Shown: positions 32,084 through 41,445 of the stretch, piece after piece
Numbering within the stretch: the first letter of the stretch is position 1
How the letters are laid out: each line of letters starts with the position of its first letter
DNA from: an uncultured Sporosarcina sp.
GTDB lineage: Bacteria; Bacillota; Bacilli; Bacillales_A; Planococcaceae
Length of the DNA: 53,268 nt
Direction of reading: 5' to 3'
Assembly: GCA_948469885.1 (NCBI GenBank)
Contig: CAOKMT010000001.1
Span: 150,187 to 203,454, forward strand
The notes under the pieces: model-generated
What the model was told of the DNA's origin: nothing
Seen by the model: the letters and a program-made list of their open reading frames with translations, nothing else
Database searches by the model: none
Made by a program: the position numbers and the translations under genes

Positions 32084-33265
32084 TCACTCTTCATCGTCGT
32101 CCGTGCCAAACATATACGTACGGTGGTGGAACTTCATACTGAAAATCAGACCAATTGCGAGCATATTACTCATAAGCGAACTTCCTCCGTAACTGATGAA
32201 AGGAAGTGGAATTCCAGTAATCGGGAGTAATTGTATGCTCATGCCGATGTTTTCAAATACGTGGAACGTAATCATTGCGATAACGCCTGTGCATACATAA
32301 AGGCTGAAAAGATCTTTCAATTCAAGTGCAATTTTTGTTAAGTGGTAAATAAGGATGAAAAATAAGCTAATGACGATACATGAACCGATGAATCCATACT
32401 CTTCACCGATCACACTAAAGATGAAATCGGTATGGTTTTCAGGAATATACACTTCACGCCCTTGAAACCCTTTGCCGGACATACCGCCCGAACCGATGGC
32501 TGTCATGGCTGTGATTAAATTGTATCCTTCATCGGAAGGGTAAGAGTATGGATCAAGCCACGAGTAAACCCTTTTGAACTGATAACGGTCGAAACCGAGG
32601 ACGTCTTCCATGAAATCTTGCGCATAAAGCGCCATCCACAATAAGCCAATACCGGCTGTCGCACCCGCTGTAAAAAGCGGTAAAAGAATTTTCCATGAAA
32701 TACCGGCTACTAAAATAACTGCTGCCGTGATCGATAGAAATACGAGCGATGTACCGAGGTCAGGCTGTTCCATGATGAAAATAAGGGGAACGACCAATAC
32801 GAATAAGATTTTACCAAGAAGTTGAAAATCCGTCTTCAAGGTTCTGTCTTCGATCACTTCATTATGCTTGCTGACTAACCTTGCCATTCCAAGAATGAAA
32901 AACGTCTTGATGAACTCGGAAGGTTGAATCGTCCCGATTACGGGAAGGTTAAGCCATCTTTTTGCACCGAGTCGAGCTTCGGCAATTTCCGCAGGGGCAA
33001 AGTGAAGGAAGACGAGAAGAAAAACGCCGAAGCCATATAAATACCATGATACTTTTTTGTACTGTTCCGGTTCAAAATACATCGCCATTGCGACAATAAT
33101 AGAGCCAATCACATACCATTGTACTTGTGAAAGAACGAAGTTGGTCGGGTGTCGCCCTGTCGTTTGCGCAGAAGCAATCGCAAATAAGCTAATGATACAA
33201 AATAGCAGTAATATGAAAGCGAGCGTCCAGTCAAAACGGTCCGCTGGTTTGTTTGATAGTTTCAT
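32084..33265 (-). CDS. rodA: SEDS peptidoglycan polymerase RodA
   Basis: A 393-aa, ten-helix glycosyltransferase that polymerises lipid II during cell elongation, working with a class B PBP. Motifs: RWLNLPVIGTIQPSEFIKTF, MEQPDLGTSLVF, the catalytic-site loop VYIPENHTDFIFSVIGEEYG with its essential Asp, and ITGIPLPFISYGGSSLMSNM. Length equals B. subtilis RodA (393), favouring RodA over FtsW. AAAGGTGAG stands nine bases before the ATG. It is divergent from ddl-murF, making a cell-wall cluster; in B. subtilis rodA is elsewhere (from memory). Confidence 0.9.
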   Translation of the reverse strand: MKLSNKPADRFDWTLAFILLLFCIISLFAIASAQTTGRHPTNFVLSQVQWYVIGSIIVAMAMYFEPEQYKKVSWYLYGFGVFLLVFLHFAPAEIAEARLGAKRWLNLPVIGTIQPSEFIKTFFILGMARLVSKHNEVIEDRTLKTDFQLLGKILFVLVVPLIFIMEQPDLGTSLVFLSITAAVILVAGISWKILLPLFTAGATAGIGLLWMALYAQDFMEDVLGFDRYQFKRVYSWLDPYSYPSDEGYNLITAMTAIGSGGMSGKGFQGREVYIPENHTDFIFSVIGEEYGFIGSCIVISLFFILIYHLTKIALELKDLFSLYVCTGVIAMITFHVFENIGMSIQLLPITGIPLPFISYGGSSLMSNMLAIGLIFSMKFHHRTYMFGTDDDEE

Positions 33266-33450
33266 AATATTTTACTCACCTTTGGTTTAATATAACTCAT
33301 AGTATACAGCAAACTGGACGCCTCTGCTTGAGAAGAAGTTGCGTTATCCAATGTGACGAACTGTTTATTTTTCGGTAATTCGTTCATGTAAGTGGTCCAC
33401 CCATGGTAAACTAGAGACACAAAACCAAAAGAACGGTGAGGGGAATTATA

Positions 33451-34521
33451 GTGAAAAAAAGATTAGGTTTAGTGTACGGTGGAAAGTCGGCAGAACATGA
33501 AGTGTCCTTATCCACTGCACGTGCAGTCATACAAGCGGTCGACTTCAATCGGTATGAAGTCATTCCGATTTATATTACGTACGAGGGTGAATGGAGAAAA
33601 GGTCAACCGCTTGAAGAGCCAGTTGATACAATCGAGGCGTTGCGTCTGAAAGGTAACGGCACGAATGCGCCAGATCGGATTCACGATTTCCTAAATGACA
33701 AAGTGGGCATGCCAGATGTCGTGTTCCCGCTTCTCCACGGAACAAATGGAGAAGACGGCACTGTCCAAGGATTATTTGAAGTGATGAATATACCGTATGT
33801 CGGCAACGGCGTTCTCGCTTCCGCTGCAGGGATGGATAAAGTATCCATGAAGCAATTATTTGCACAAGTTGGACTCCACCAAGTTCCTTATGTTCATTTC
33901 ATCAGAAGTGAGTGGCACGAGGAACGTGAACAGTTGCTCGAACAGATGGAACGGGAGCTCGGCTGGCCGATGTTCGTCAAACCGGCTAACTTAGGTTCAA
34001 GCGTAGGCATTAGTAAAGCAACGGATCGGGATAGTTTAATAGCCGCAGTCGACGTAGCGTTGAAATTTGATCGGCGTATTATCGTTGAGCAAGGGGTCGT
34101 CGCGCGTGAGATCGAATTAGGCGTGAAAGGAAATGACGAACCGGCCTGTTCGGTTCCGGGCGAAATCAAACCGGTCGCTTCATTTTATGATTACGAAGCG
34201 AAATATAAAGATGGCAACACAGAGCTGATCATTCCAGCTGTTGTGACTTCTGAAGTGCAAGAGACGATGGAAGATATGGCGATTCGTGCGTTTAAAGTAC
34301 TGGATTGTGCAGGGCTTGTGCGTGCCGACTTCTTTGTAACAGATCAAGATGAAGTGCTTATTAACGAAGTGAATACGATGCCAGGGTTTACGCCAACGAG
34401 CATGTTTCCGTTGTTATGGCAAAAAACGGGTGTAGCGTATTCCGCGCTTATTGACGAATTGATCGGCTTGGCATTCGAACGCCATGCGGAAAAGCAACAA
34501 ATACAATATAAAATGGATTGA
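33451..34521 (+). CDS. ddl: D-alanine--D-alanine ligase
   Basis: Makes the D-Ala-D-Ala dipeptide for peptidoglycan precursors using ATP. The 356-aa ATP-grasp enzyme has GGKSAEHEVSL at the N-terminus, LHGTNGEDGTVQG, MFVKPANLGSSVGISKA, a DYEAKYKDG omega-loop-type segment and INEVNTMPGFTPTSMFP. The Tyr in the DYEAKY loop is the residue associated with D-Ala (not D-lactate) specificity. GTG at 33451 follows GAGGGGAA; the GTG at 33436 precedes that RBS. It is followed 11 bp later by murF. Confidence 0.95.
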   Translation: MKKRLGLVYGGKSAEHEVSLSTARAVIQAVDFNRYEVIPIYITYEGEWRKGQPLEEPVDTIEALRLKGNGTNAPDRIHDFLNDKVGMPDVVFPLLHGTNGEDGTVQGLFEVMNIPYVGNGVLASAAGMDKVSMKQLFAQVGLHQVPYVHFIRSEWHEEREQLLEQMERELGWPMFVKPANLGSSVGISKATDRDSLIAAVDVALKFDRRIIVEQGVVAREIELGVKGNDEPACSVPGEIKPVASFYDYEAKYKDGNTELIIPAVVTSEVQETMEDMAIRAFKVLDCAGLVRADFFVTDQDEVLINEVNTMPGFTPTSMFPLLWQKTGVAYSALIDELIGLAFERHAEKQQIQYKMD

Positions 34522-34532
34522 GGGAATTTGAA

Positions 34533-35915
34533 GTGAAACAACAGTTGACGACAATTGCCGGTTGGTTGCAAGCCCAAGGGCAGCATATGGAAAATGTGAC
34601 AGTCGACGGTGTCTCAATCGACTCTCGAACAGTGAAGAAAGGCGATTTGTTTATCCCGTTTAGAGGTGAACAAGTGAACGGCCACCGCTATGTAGCGAGT
34701 GCGATTGAAAAAGGGGCTGTCGCATCTTTATGGATGAAAGATGAGCCGGACGCTCCGACAGATGTGCCGCTCATTTTTGTCGATGATCCCGAAATGGCTC
34801 TTCAAGAAATGGCGCGTACTTATCGTGACACACTTCCATGTACCGTAATCGGCATTACTGGCTCCAACGGAAAAACGTCTACAAAAGACTTGGTTGCGAG
34901 TGTTTTGGCACCTTATTTTATTGTCCAAAAGACGGAAGGCAACTTCAATAATGAGCTCGGCTTGCCTTTGACGATTTTGTCGTTGGATGAAAAGACGGAA
35001 TATGCCATTCTCGAAATGGGGATGAGCGGTTTTGGAGAAATTTCATTTTTATCGAAACTGGCGAAGCCGGATTATGCCATCATTACGAATATCGGTGAAG
35101 CCCATATGCAAGATCTTGGTTCTCGTGAAGGCATTGCGGAGGCAAAGTTTGAAATTATCGATGGGCTCGCGCAGGGCGGCAAGCTTTTCTACGATGGGGA
35201 CGAACCGCTTTTACAATCGCTTGTGGCACAAAAGAATATGGTGAAAGCTGTGTCCTTTGGTTATGATGGCAAAAACGATTTGTCTCTTGAAACAGTTGAA
35301 TCAACAGATGAAGGGAGCCGCTTTACGGTCCGTGGCTTGTTGAACGGTACATTTACCATTCCTGTTTACGGGGCGCATCAAGTGAAAAATGCACTTGCTG
35401 CTATTTTGATTGCGCATGAAGTTTCGACCACGGCGCATCATATAGGAGAAGCGCTTAAGAATGCCGTGTTGACGGATATGCGGATGCAACCGATCGTCTC
35501 TAAAAACGGCGTGTTGTTCATCAATGATGCGTATAATGCCGCGCCGACATCCATGCGTGCGGCACTTCAATTCATGGATGAGACCAATTTGCGGGAGAAG
35601 AAATGGCTTGTACTCGGAGATATGCTTGAGCTAGGAGCGGAAGAGCAAGGCTATCATGAATCGCTCGCTGGACAAATCGGCAAGATGAAGTTGGAAGGAA
35701 TCTTATTGTACGGACAGCGTATGAAATGGCTTTACGACGTTCTCAAACAGCAGGAGAAAGAACTAAGTCTGGTCTGGTCGGCGGACGATATCCAGCCGAT
35801 CGTGGAAGCGATCCGAAAAGGTGCGGACGAAGAATCTGTCGTTTTACTGAAAGGCTCGCGGGGGATGAAGTTGGAACGGGTTGTGGAAGTTTTCCTTGAA
35901 GGACCCGGCGCATGA
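34533..35915 (+). CDS. murF: UDP-MurNAc-tripeptide--D-alanyl-D-alanine ligase
   Basis: Adds the D-Ala-D-Ala made by Ddl to UDP-MurNAc-tripeptide, completing the cytoplasmic pentapeptide precursor. The 460-aa Mur ligase shows VSIDSRTVKKGDLFIPFRG at the N-terminus, the ATP loop GITGSNGKTSTKDLV, EMGMSGFGEI, NIGEAHMQDLGS and FINDAYNAAPTSM. GTG at 34533 is chosen after AGGGA; a TTG at 34518 lies upstream of that RBS. It is coupled to ddl and overlaps the following esterase gene by 4 bp (ATGA). Confidence 0.95.
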   Translation: MKQQLTTIAGWLQAQGQHMENVTVDGVSIDSRTVKKGDLFIPFRGEQVNGHRYVASAIEKGAVASLWMKDEPDAPTDVPLIFVDDPEMALQEMARTYRDTLPCTVIGITGSNGKTSTKDLVASVLAPYFIVQKTEGNFNNELGLPLTILSLDEKTEYAILEMGMSGFGEISFLSKLAKPDYAIITNIGEAHMQDLGSREGIAEAKFEIIDGLAQGGKLFYDGDEPLLQSLVAQKNMVKAVSFGYDGKNDLSLETVESTDEGSRFTVRGLLNGTFTIPVYGAHQVKNALAAILIAHEVSTTAHHIGEALKNAVLTDMRMQPIVSKNGVLFINDAYNAAPTSMRAALQFMDETNLREKKWLVLGDMLELGAEEQGYHESLAGQIGKMKLEGILLYGQRMKWLYDVLKQQEKELSLVWSADDIQPIVEAIRKGADEESVVLLKGSRGMKLERVVEVFLEGPGA

Positions 35916-36622
35916 AAACAGGGGTTTTGTTCATCCACGGATTTACGGGCGGCACATACGAAGTACAGCCGCTCGTCACATTCGTAAAAAGTCATACGGA
36001 TTGGCTTGTGGAAGTGCCAACATTGCCGGGACATGGCGTGACACTCGACCTTCGTCATATGTCCGCCGAGTCGTGGATGATGGAGGCGGAGCAAGCGATT
36101 CAAAGATTGCGACGGAAAGTTGACCGGGTAATCGTCGTCGGCTTTTCTATGGGTGGCTTGATCGCCATGTACTTGACGATGCGCTATCCTGTTGACAAAC
36201 TTGTCCTGCTCAGTGCCGCAGCGAAATATATAAGCCCGCGCATCCTGCTGAAAGATTTACAAACAGTGTTGACAGAATCGGTGATGAAAAGGTACAAGCC
36301 GACGATGTTTGCTCATTTATTCCAATACAAATTGACGAATACACCGCTTCGGGCGACATTTGAATTTTTACGGATCGTCAAAATGGTGGAACCTTACTAC
36401 GGGCAAATCAAAGTTCCTGCTTGTATCGTGCAAGGTGAAAAAGATCCGATTGTCCCATTTTCCACTGCTGCCCATCTGTATGAAAATCTTGGTTCATCTA
36501 CGAAGAGGCTCATCACCTCGCCTTTTGCGAAACATCATATTTGTTATAGCGACGATTGTGACGACTGGTTCGAAGAAGTGCTTCAATTCATGCAGCCGGA
36601 CGAAGCGACTGTGATCGGTTGA
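35912..36622 (+). CDS. Alpha/beta-hydrolase, carboxylesterase (Est30-like)
   Basis: A 236-aa serine hydrolase. The oxyanion strand is VLFIHGFTGG, the nucleophile elbow is GFSMGG (Ser79), and the acid is in QGEKDPIVPF. The His is probably in FAKHHICYSDD. It resembles small monoacylglycerol/carboxylesterases such as Geobacillus Est30. It overlaps murF by ATGA and is thus translationally coupled to a cell-wall operon, but a role in wall synthesis is not implied by the family. Confidence 0.85.
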   Translation: MKTGVLFIHGFTGGTYEVQPLVTFVKSHTDWLVEVPTLPGHGVTLDLRHMSAESWMMEAEQAIQRLRRKVDRVIVVGFSMGGLIAMYLTMRYPVDKLVLLSAAAKYISPRILLKDLQTVLTESVMKRYKPTMFAHLFQYKLTNTPLRATFEFLRIVKMVEPYYGQIKVPACIVQGEKDPIVPFSTAAHLYENLGSSTKRLITSPFAKHHICYSDDCDDWFEEVLQFMQPDEATVIG

Positions 36623-36703
36623 TCCGAGGACTATTAGCGTAGGGATGTTAAGGAAATGGACGAGCACTTTCGTCATCGAATTGAATAGACTGAAGCGCTT
36701 TGA

Positions 36704-36792
36704 TTGCAGGGACGGTTTTTACATGGTACAATCTGTTGAGCATTGGATACATTTACACAGGACTCTTCATTCGAGGAAGAGTGCTTTTTTTT
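36704..36792 (+). promoter_or_regulatory. Promoter followed at once by a terminator, upstream of cshA
   Basis: TTGCAG (36704-36709), a 17-nt spacer and TACAAT (36727-36732) form a good sigma-A promoter. Only about 30 nt after the expected start, ACTCTTC-attcga-G-GAAGAGT (36762-36782) is followed by GC and eight T's. The predicted product is a roughly 50-nt RNA or an attenuated cshA leader. Confidence 0.5.
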
Positions 36793-36936
36793 GAATAAAA
36801 CGGTTTGCTCATCTATTACGGATTGTCTGTCCGTTGACCGAACCGCTCGGCAAAGACCGGGTTTTCCCATTCAACCATACCCTCAGATGCGTACGACACA
36901 GCGTAGAGAGAATGCAAAATATCGGAAACGTTCCCT

Positions 36937-36993
36937 TTGACAGGCTCGAATTTGCCGCGCTTTCATTTGAAAATGTAACCAATTGTCAAATGA
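36937..36993 (+). promoter_or_regulatory. Probable cshA promoter and dyad before the RBS
   Basis: TTGACA (36937-36942), 18 nt and TTTCAT (36961-36966). The perfect inverted repeat TCATTTGA (36963-36970) / TCAAATGA (36986-36993) covers the start-site region and ends 8 nt before AAAGGAG. Bases 36793-36936 hold nothing recognised. Confidence 0.45.
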
Positions 36994-37015
36994 AGAAAAA
37001 GGAGATTGAAAAGTT

Positions 37016-38518
37016 TTGACTAAATTTTCAGAGCTGAATATCAGTGAATTAACACAAAATGCTTTAAGCCGGATGGGGTTTGAGGAAGCAACGCCTATCC
37101 AAGAAGGTACAATTACCCTTGGTATGGAAGGGCGGGACATCATCGGTCAAGCCCAGACAGGTACGGGGAAGACTGCGGCATTCGGTGTTCCAATTATAGA
37201 AAAAGTCGATACAAGTAATAAAGCGGTACAAGCGCTTGTCATTGCGCCTACACGCGAATTGGCAATACAAGTTTCCGAAGAGATTTATCGGATCGGTTAC
37301 GGAAAACGCGCTCGTGTACTTTCTGTTTATGGTGGACAGGAAATCGGACGCCAAATTCGTGCCCTACGTAACAACCCACAAATTATCGTCGGTACGCCAG
37401 GACGCTTACTTGACCATATCAAACGTAAAACATTGAAGTTGGATCACGTTAAAACGCTCGTCCTTGATGAAGCGGATGAAATGTTGAACATGGGCTTCAT
37501 TGAAGATATCAATGCGATCATGGCAAGTGTTCCAGACGAGCGTCAGACGCTTCTGTTCTCCGCTACAATGCCAGCGCCAATCCGTAAAATTGCGGAAACA
37601 TTCATGAACAATCCTGAAATTGTTAAAATCAAGTCAAAAGCAATGACGGTTGAAAATATTGACCAATACTTTGTAAAAGCGCAAGAACGCGAAAAGTTTG
37701 ATATTCTGTCCCGTTTGCTTAATGTTCACCAACCAGAACTCGCGATTGTATTTGGACGTACGAAACGCCGGGTTGACGAACTTGCACATGCTTTGAGCAT
37801 TCGTGGTTATTTGGCAGAAGGGATTCACGGAGATTTGACGCAAGCGAAACGGATGTCTGTTCTTCGTCAGTTCAAAGACAATAAAATTGACGTTCTTGTC
37901 GCGACGGATGTTGCGGCACGTGGCCTTGACATTTCTGGCGTAACACATGTATACAACTTCGATATTCCGCAAGATCCGGAAAGTTATGTACACCGGATTG
38001 GTCGGACGGGGCGCGCAGGTAAAAGTGGAATGGCGATTACTTTTGTGACGCCACGCGAAATGGGTTATTTACGTATTGTTGAGGAAACGACGAAAAAGCG
38101 TATGACGCCACTCGTGCCACCATCCTCGGATGAAGCACTCATCGGCCAACAACGGTTGGCGGTTGAACAGCTCACTGAAATCATCAAAAAGAACGAATTG
38201 AATGAATACATGCAACTGGCAGCAGAAATGCTTGAAAACTTCGACGCAACAGAAGTCGTTGCAGCTGCGCTCAAAAATATGACGCGCGAGCCGGACGATA
38301 CCCCGGTGAAAATTACGGAAGAACGTCCATTACCGATGAGAAGAAGCAGTCAAAATCGCGGTAGTGGAGGCCGTGGTGGTTATCGTGGCAACCGTGGCAA
38401 TCAGCGCGGTGGACGTCCATCATCACGTGGAGGCCGTGGAAGTGGCGGTTCCCGACGTGGACGCGAAGGCGGATCACGCGGCGGAAGCAGTCGTTCCCGT
38501 AGCCGTTCTGAAAGATAA
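37016..38518 (+). CDS. cshA: DEAD-box ATP-dependent RNA helicase CshA
   Basis: A 500-aa helicase that unwinds RNA, acting in mRNA decay (degradosome) and ribosome assembly in Bacillales. All motifs are present: Q-motif [37 protein letters not shown] ([13 protein letters not shown]), [22 protein letters not shown] and HRIGRTGR. The C-terminal 75 residues are rich in Arg and Gly (RGG-like), suited to RNA binding. TTG at 37016 is the start, after AAAGGAG. The long leader with a promoter-terminator pair suggests regulation at the RNA level. Confidence 0.95.
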   Translation: MTKFSELNISELTQNALSRMGFEEATPIQEGTITLGMEGRDIIGQAQTGTGKTAAFGVPIIEKVDTSNKAVQALVIAPTRELAIQVSEEIYRIGYGKRARVLSVYGGQEIGRQIRALRNNPQIIVGTPGRLLDHIKRKTLKLDHVKTLVLDEADEMLNMGFIEDINAIMASVPDERQTLLFSATMPAPIRKIAETFMNNPEIVKIKSKAMTVENIDQYFVKAQEREKFDILSRLLNVHQPELAIVFGRTKRRVDELAHALSIRGYLAEGIHGDLTQAKRMSVLRQFKDNKIDVLVATDVAARGLDISGVTHVYNFDIPQDPESYVHRIGRTGRAGKSGMAITFVTPREMGYLRIVEETTKKRMTPLVPPSSDEALIGQQRLAVEQLTEIIKKNELNEYMQLAAEMLENFDATEVVAAALKNMTREPDDTPVKITEERPLPMRRSSQNRGSGGRGGYRGNRGNQRGGRPSSRGGRGSGGSRRGREGGSRGGSSRSRSRSER

Positions 38519-38533
38519 TAACTTATACAACAA

Positions 38534-38569
38534 GGCCGAGAAGTGCAAAATGCGCTTCTCGGTTTTTTT
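38534..38569 (+). terminator. Terminator of cshA
   Basis: CCGAGAAG pairs with CTTCTCGG around TGCAAAATGCG, followed by seven T's. Confidence 0.92.
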
Positions 38570-38632
38570 GCTTAAAGGGAAACATTTTAACTTTACGTTC
38601 GTATAGAATAGAAGAAGGAAGAGGTGTTGATT

Positions 38633-39112
38633 ATGAGAGAACAACCGGTGAACCAAATTTCGGAAAAGGGATTGCGCGTATGGCGGTTGTACGGCATAAT
38701 GCAAACGGTTCTTATTTTGCTGCTCGCTATCGGAACTGGCGTTTTGGTGTACATATTTGACGGACCGTGGTGGATTTATGCAATTGCAGCAGGAGCCGTT
38801 TTGTTATACGCTTATCTGTTCATTTATTTATTTCCAAAAATTAAATGGTTGCGTTGGCGTTATGAAGTGCGGGAATCTGAAATAGAACTCCAATATGGAA
38901 TTTTCATTGTGAAGCGAACGCTGATTCCGATGGTTCGCGTCCAACACGTCGACACTTCTCAAGGCCCCATATTACGAAAATATAATTTAGCGGGCATCAG
39001 TATTTCAACCGCGGCAACGAATCATATGATTCCTGCGCTCGTGATGGAAGAGGCGGATGAGCTGAGGAGTAGAATTTCTACGCTCGCGAGGGTGGCGGAA
39101 GATGATGTCTAA
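38633..39112 (+). CDS. ydbS: Bacterial PH-domain membrane protein YdbS
   Basis: A 159-aa protein with two helices (YGIMQTVLILLLAIGTGVLV; WIYAIAAGAVLLYAYLFIYL), followed by a bPH2 (DUF304) domain: IELQYGIFIVKRTLIPMVRV, QHVDTSQGPILRKYNLAGIS and a TAATNHMIPAL stretch. In B. subtilis YdbS and YdbT are linked to resistance to certain antimicrobial compounds from Bacillus competitors (as I recall, to amylocyclicin); the mechanism is unclear. AAGAGGTG stands six bases before the ATG. It overlaps ydbT by 11 bp. Confidence 0.85.
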   Translation: MREQPVNQISEKGLRVWRLYGIMQTVLILLLAIGTGVLVYIFDGPWWIYAIAAGAVLLYAYLFIYLFPKIKWLRWRYEVRESEIELQYGIFIVKRTLIPMVRVQHVDTSQGPILRKYNLAGISISTAATNHMIPALVMEEADELRSRISTLARVAEDDV

Positions 39113-40613
39113 TACACGCTATAAATTACATTGGGTGACAGCGATCATTTCAGTATTGAAGACGCTGAAAGAAATGATCATCCCGCTCGTCGTTCTCGTT
39201 TTTGCGAATGGTCTCAATGACACGGGAAAATGGTATTTGGATTATTTGACGTTTATCATTTTCGGTTTACTTATTGTCACTTTTTTAATAACAGGACTTA
39301 TTAAATGGAAACGTTTTGTTTATTGGTTTGAAGATGAGGAATTGCGGATCGAATACGGGTTGTTTGTAAAGAAAAAACGTTACATCCCTTTTGATAGGAT
39401 TCAAAGTCTTGACTATACGGAAGGCATTTTACACAGACCGCTCAATTTGGTGAAAGTGAAGGTGGAAACTGCTGGGGGATCGGCTTCTTTGAAAGCCGAA
39501 GCAGAATTGACGGCGATTACAAAAGAAGAAGCAGACAGGATTGAAATGGAAATCGCAGAAGCGAAGAAGCGGAGACAGAGCCATCTCCATACGGCCGATG
39601 AACAACCGACGGAATTGTTGGAGGTGGAAGAGAAAGTACAAGCGAAGCCTGTTTTTAGCTTGGCGGGAAAAGATTTACTCATTTTGGCGACAACTTCGGG
39701 AGGAATCGGTTTAATTTTATCGGGGGCTGCCATTTTTGTTTCACAGTTTGCGGATCTATTGCCACTCGGTTGGATGTACGAGGAAATTTCGGGATTTATT
39801 AAATACGGATTTTTACTCATTGCGCTTATCATTTTTCTCGTTTTGCTCGTCGTTTGGGGTATTTCAGTCGCGATGACTTTTTTCGCGTATTATGGTTTTA
39901 CAGTAATGTTGGAGAATGACGATATTGTCATTACACGTGGACTTATTGAGAAGAAGCGAGCGACAGTGCCATTGAATCGGGTGCAAAGTGTGCGGATTGT
40001 AGAAAATCCATTCCGGCAACTTTTCGGATACGCCAATGTCGTTATTGATAACGCGGGTGGTGGACTTGGGGAAGGTGCGGTCATCAATTTATTTCCTCTT
40101 GTGAAAAAGAAAGAAATTGATGGCCCATTGAAAGAGATTTTTCCGGACCTGATCACCAAAGATCCGTCTGGAAAAATCCCGAACCGCGGCAAGCGCCATT
40201 ATTATCGTATCGATTATCTATGGATGCTCCCTGCGATTGCGGCACTCACATACTTTTTCTTTCCGTACGGGCTTTTTTCTTTCCTTATCATACCGGTTGT
40301 CGTTCTTTTCGGGTTATGGCAACATCGCTCTGCCGCGTATGAGATTGCAGATAATCAGCTGACATTGCGGTTTAGAAGATTTAGTTTGCAAACGGCTTAT
40401 ATGACGAAGAAAAGGATCCAGTCGATCGAGATGAAGCAAAACTATTTTCATCGTAAAAATAGCGTCGCTACTATATCAGCACGTGTGAAATCGGGTGTCG
40501 GAGCGTTTGACGCCCAAGTGAGGCATATGGAAGAAAAGGAAGCAGAACGAATTCTTGAATGGTATGAGCCCTCGTCATCTGAAAGGAAAGGTGAAGAGTC
40601 AGGAATGGTTTGA
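39102..40613 (+). CDS. ydbT: Bacterial PH-domain membrane protein YdbT
   Basis: A 503-aa membrane protein with several helices and three bPH2 repeats (about residues 65-130, 260-330 and 405-475). Each has the pattern of a 'Y/F-x-I-x-x-G-L-x-x-K/R' strand followed by an R-I/V-Q-S motif: FDRIQSLDYTEGILHRPLNL, LNRVQSVRIVENPFRQLFGY and KKRIQSIEMKQNYFHRKNSV. A charged cytoplasmic linker holds KKRRQSHLHTADEQPTELLE. It pairs with YdbS, likely as a membrane complex. ATG at 39102 or 39105 is possible. The stop is followed by a convergent intergenic region with several inverted repeats. Confidence 0.85.
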   Translation: MMSNTRYKLHWVTAIISVLKTLKEMIIPLVVLVFANGLNDTGKWYLDYLTFIIFGLLIVTFLITGLIKWKRFVYWFEDEELRIEYGLFVKKKRYIPFDRIQSLDYTEGILHRPLNLVKVKVETAGGSASLKAEAELTAITKEEADRIEMEIAEAKKRRQSHLHTADEQPTELLEVEEKVQAKPVFSLAGKDLLILATTSGGIGLILSGAAIFVSQFADLLPLGWMYEEISGFIKYGFLLIALIIFLVLLVVWGISVAMTFFAYYGFTVMLENDDIVITRGLIEKKRATVPLNRVQSVRIVENPFRQLFGYANVVIDNAGGGLGEGAVINLFPLVKKKEIDGPLKEIFPDLITKDPSGKIPNRGKRHYYRIDYLWMLPAIAALTYFFFPYGLFSFLIIPVVVLFGLWQHRSAAYEIADNQLTLRFRRFSLQTAYMTKKRIQSIEMKQNYFHRKNSVATISARVKSGVGAFDAQVRHMEEKEAERILEWYEPSSSERKGEESGMV

Positions 40614-40625
40614 AGCGGCGGGCAT

Positions 40626-40697
40626 TATATTTTCATTATTACAAATGAAAATATATCGGAGAAAAAAGGAAGCCACTGAAAAATCTCCATTTTTCAG
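40626..40697. other. Two AT-rich perfect inverted repeats after ydbT
   Basis: TATATTTTCAT (40626-40636) pairs with ATGAAAATATA (40645-40655). CTGAAAAAT (40676-40684) pairs with ATTTTTCAG (40689-40697) around CTCC. Neither has a long T-run, but together they may terminate ydbT. Confidence 0.45.
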
Positions 40698-40716
40698 AAG
40701 TAACTAGTTAATTGGG

Positions 40717-40812
40717 GTGCAGAGCGGCGCCTCCTAAGGGGCAGACGAAGCGGTAAGACCAGCAGGAAAAAACTTGGTTTACAGCGGGTGCTTGCCCCTA
40801 GCGCCGGAGTGG
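40717..40812 (+). repeat. Bacillales-type GC-rich hairpin repeat
   Basis: The sequence around GCAGAGCGGCGCCTCCTAAG ... TTGCCCCTAGCGCCGGAG resembles a widespread intergenic repeat of Bacillaceae (remembered consensus AGCGGCGACTCCTGCGGG...). It folds with CGGCGC/GCGCCG and AGGGGCA/TTGCCCCT as an outer stem. It lies between the convergent ydbT and rhomboid genes. Next to it, CATCAGTTGG/CCAACTGATG (about 40812-40841) is a perfect 10-bp dyad over the rhomboid stop codon. Confidence 0.6.
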
Positions 40813-40814
40813 CA

Positions 40815-41426
40815 TCAGTTGGAACGATTACGCCAACTGATGATTCGTTTCGGGTTGAAATAACTAAGACCGATCAGAAATCCAACAATCAGTCCAGTAA
40901 TATGTGCCGTCGCATTAATGTACGGCTGGATGAATGTCATGACGAGACTGACGACGATGATAGGTAGAATGACTTGGCGTAACTGAGGCATCGTATTCCG
41001 CGTATAGTAAATTAACGCCCCGTATGCCCCGAAAATACCAAAAATCGCCCCGCTTGCTCCAAGATGCTGGTAGAAAGGATCTTGTAAAAAAAACGTTGCT
41101 ACATTTGCGAAAATGCCAGAAAGCATATAAAGAGTAAAGAATCGCATTTTGCCAGTTATTTTTTCCAACTCGGGACCGAATACGAACAAGCAAAACATAT
41201 TAAATAATATGTGCATGATGCCACCATGCAAAAACATGGGCGTCACCAAGCGCCACCAGTCGCCATCCGAAATTAAGTAATTGATGCCGATTCCTACGTA
41301 CAGTACTTGCGAACCGATAATCGGTAAGGACGTGACGATGAAAATTGCAATATTGAGTGCAAGAAAGATCGACACAACTGGATAAAAACGAATGTATTCG
41401 GAAAAACTTTCTCTACGGATAAACAT
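40815..41426 (-). CDS. ydcA: Rhomboid-family intramembrane serine protease (YdcA-like)
   Basis: A 203-aa, six-helix rhomboid. The catalytic Ser126 is in GASGAIFG and the partner His175 in NATAHITGLIVGFLIG. The helix-2 region HGGIMHILFNMFCLFVFG with His and Asn of the oxyanion site, and the W-R motif (DGDWWRLVTPMFLH), are typical. The substrate is unknown. The ATG at 41426 follows GAGGTG. Composite repeat R4 ends about 20 bp upstream of the start codon, so the repeat would be transcribed as its leader. Synteny with B. subtilis ydcA supports the name. Confidence 0.9.
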   Translation of the reverse strand: MFIRRESFSEYIRFYPVVSIFLALNIAIFIVTSLPIIGSQVLYVGIGINYLISDGDWWRLVTPMFLHGGIMHILFNMFCLFVFGPELEKITGKMRFFTLYMLSGIFANVATFFLQDPFYQHLGASGAIFGIFGAYGALIYYTRNTMPQLRQVILPIIVVSLVMTFIQPYINATAHITGLIVGFLIGLSYFNPKRIISWRNRSN

Positions 41427-41445
41427 TTTTTCACCTCAATCACTC

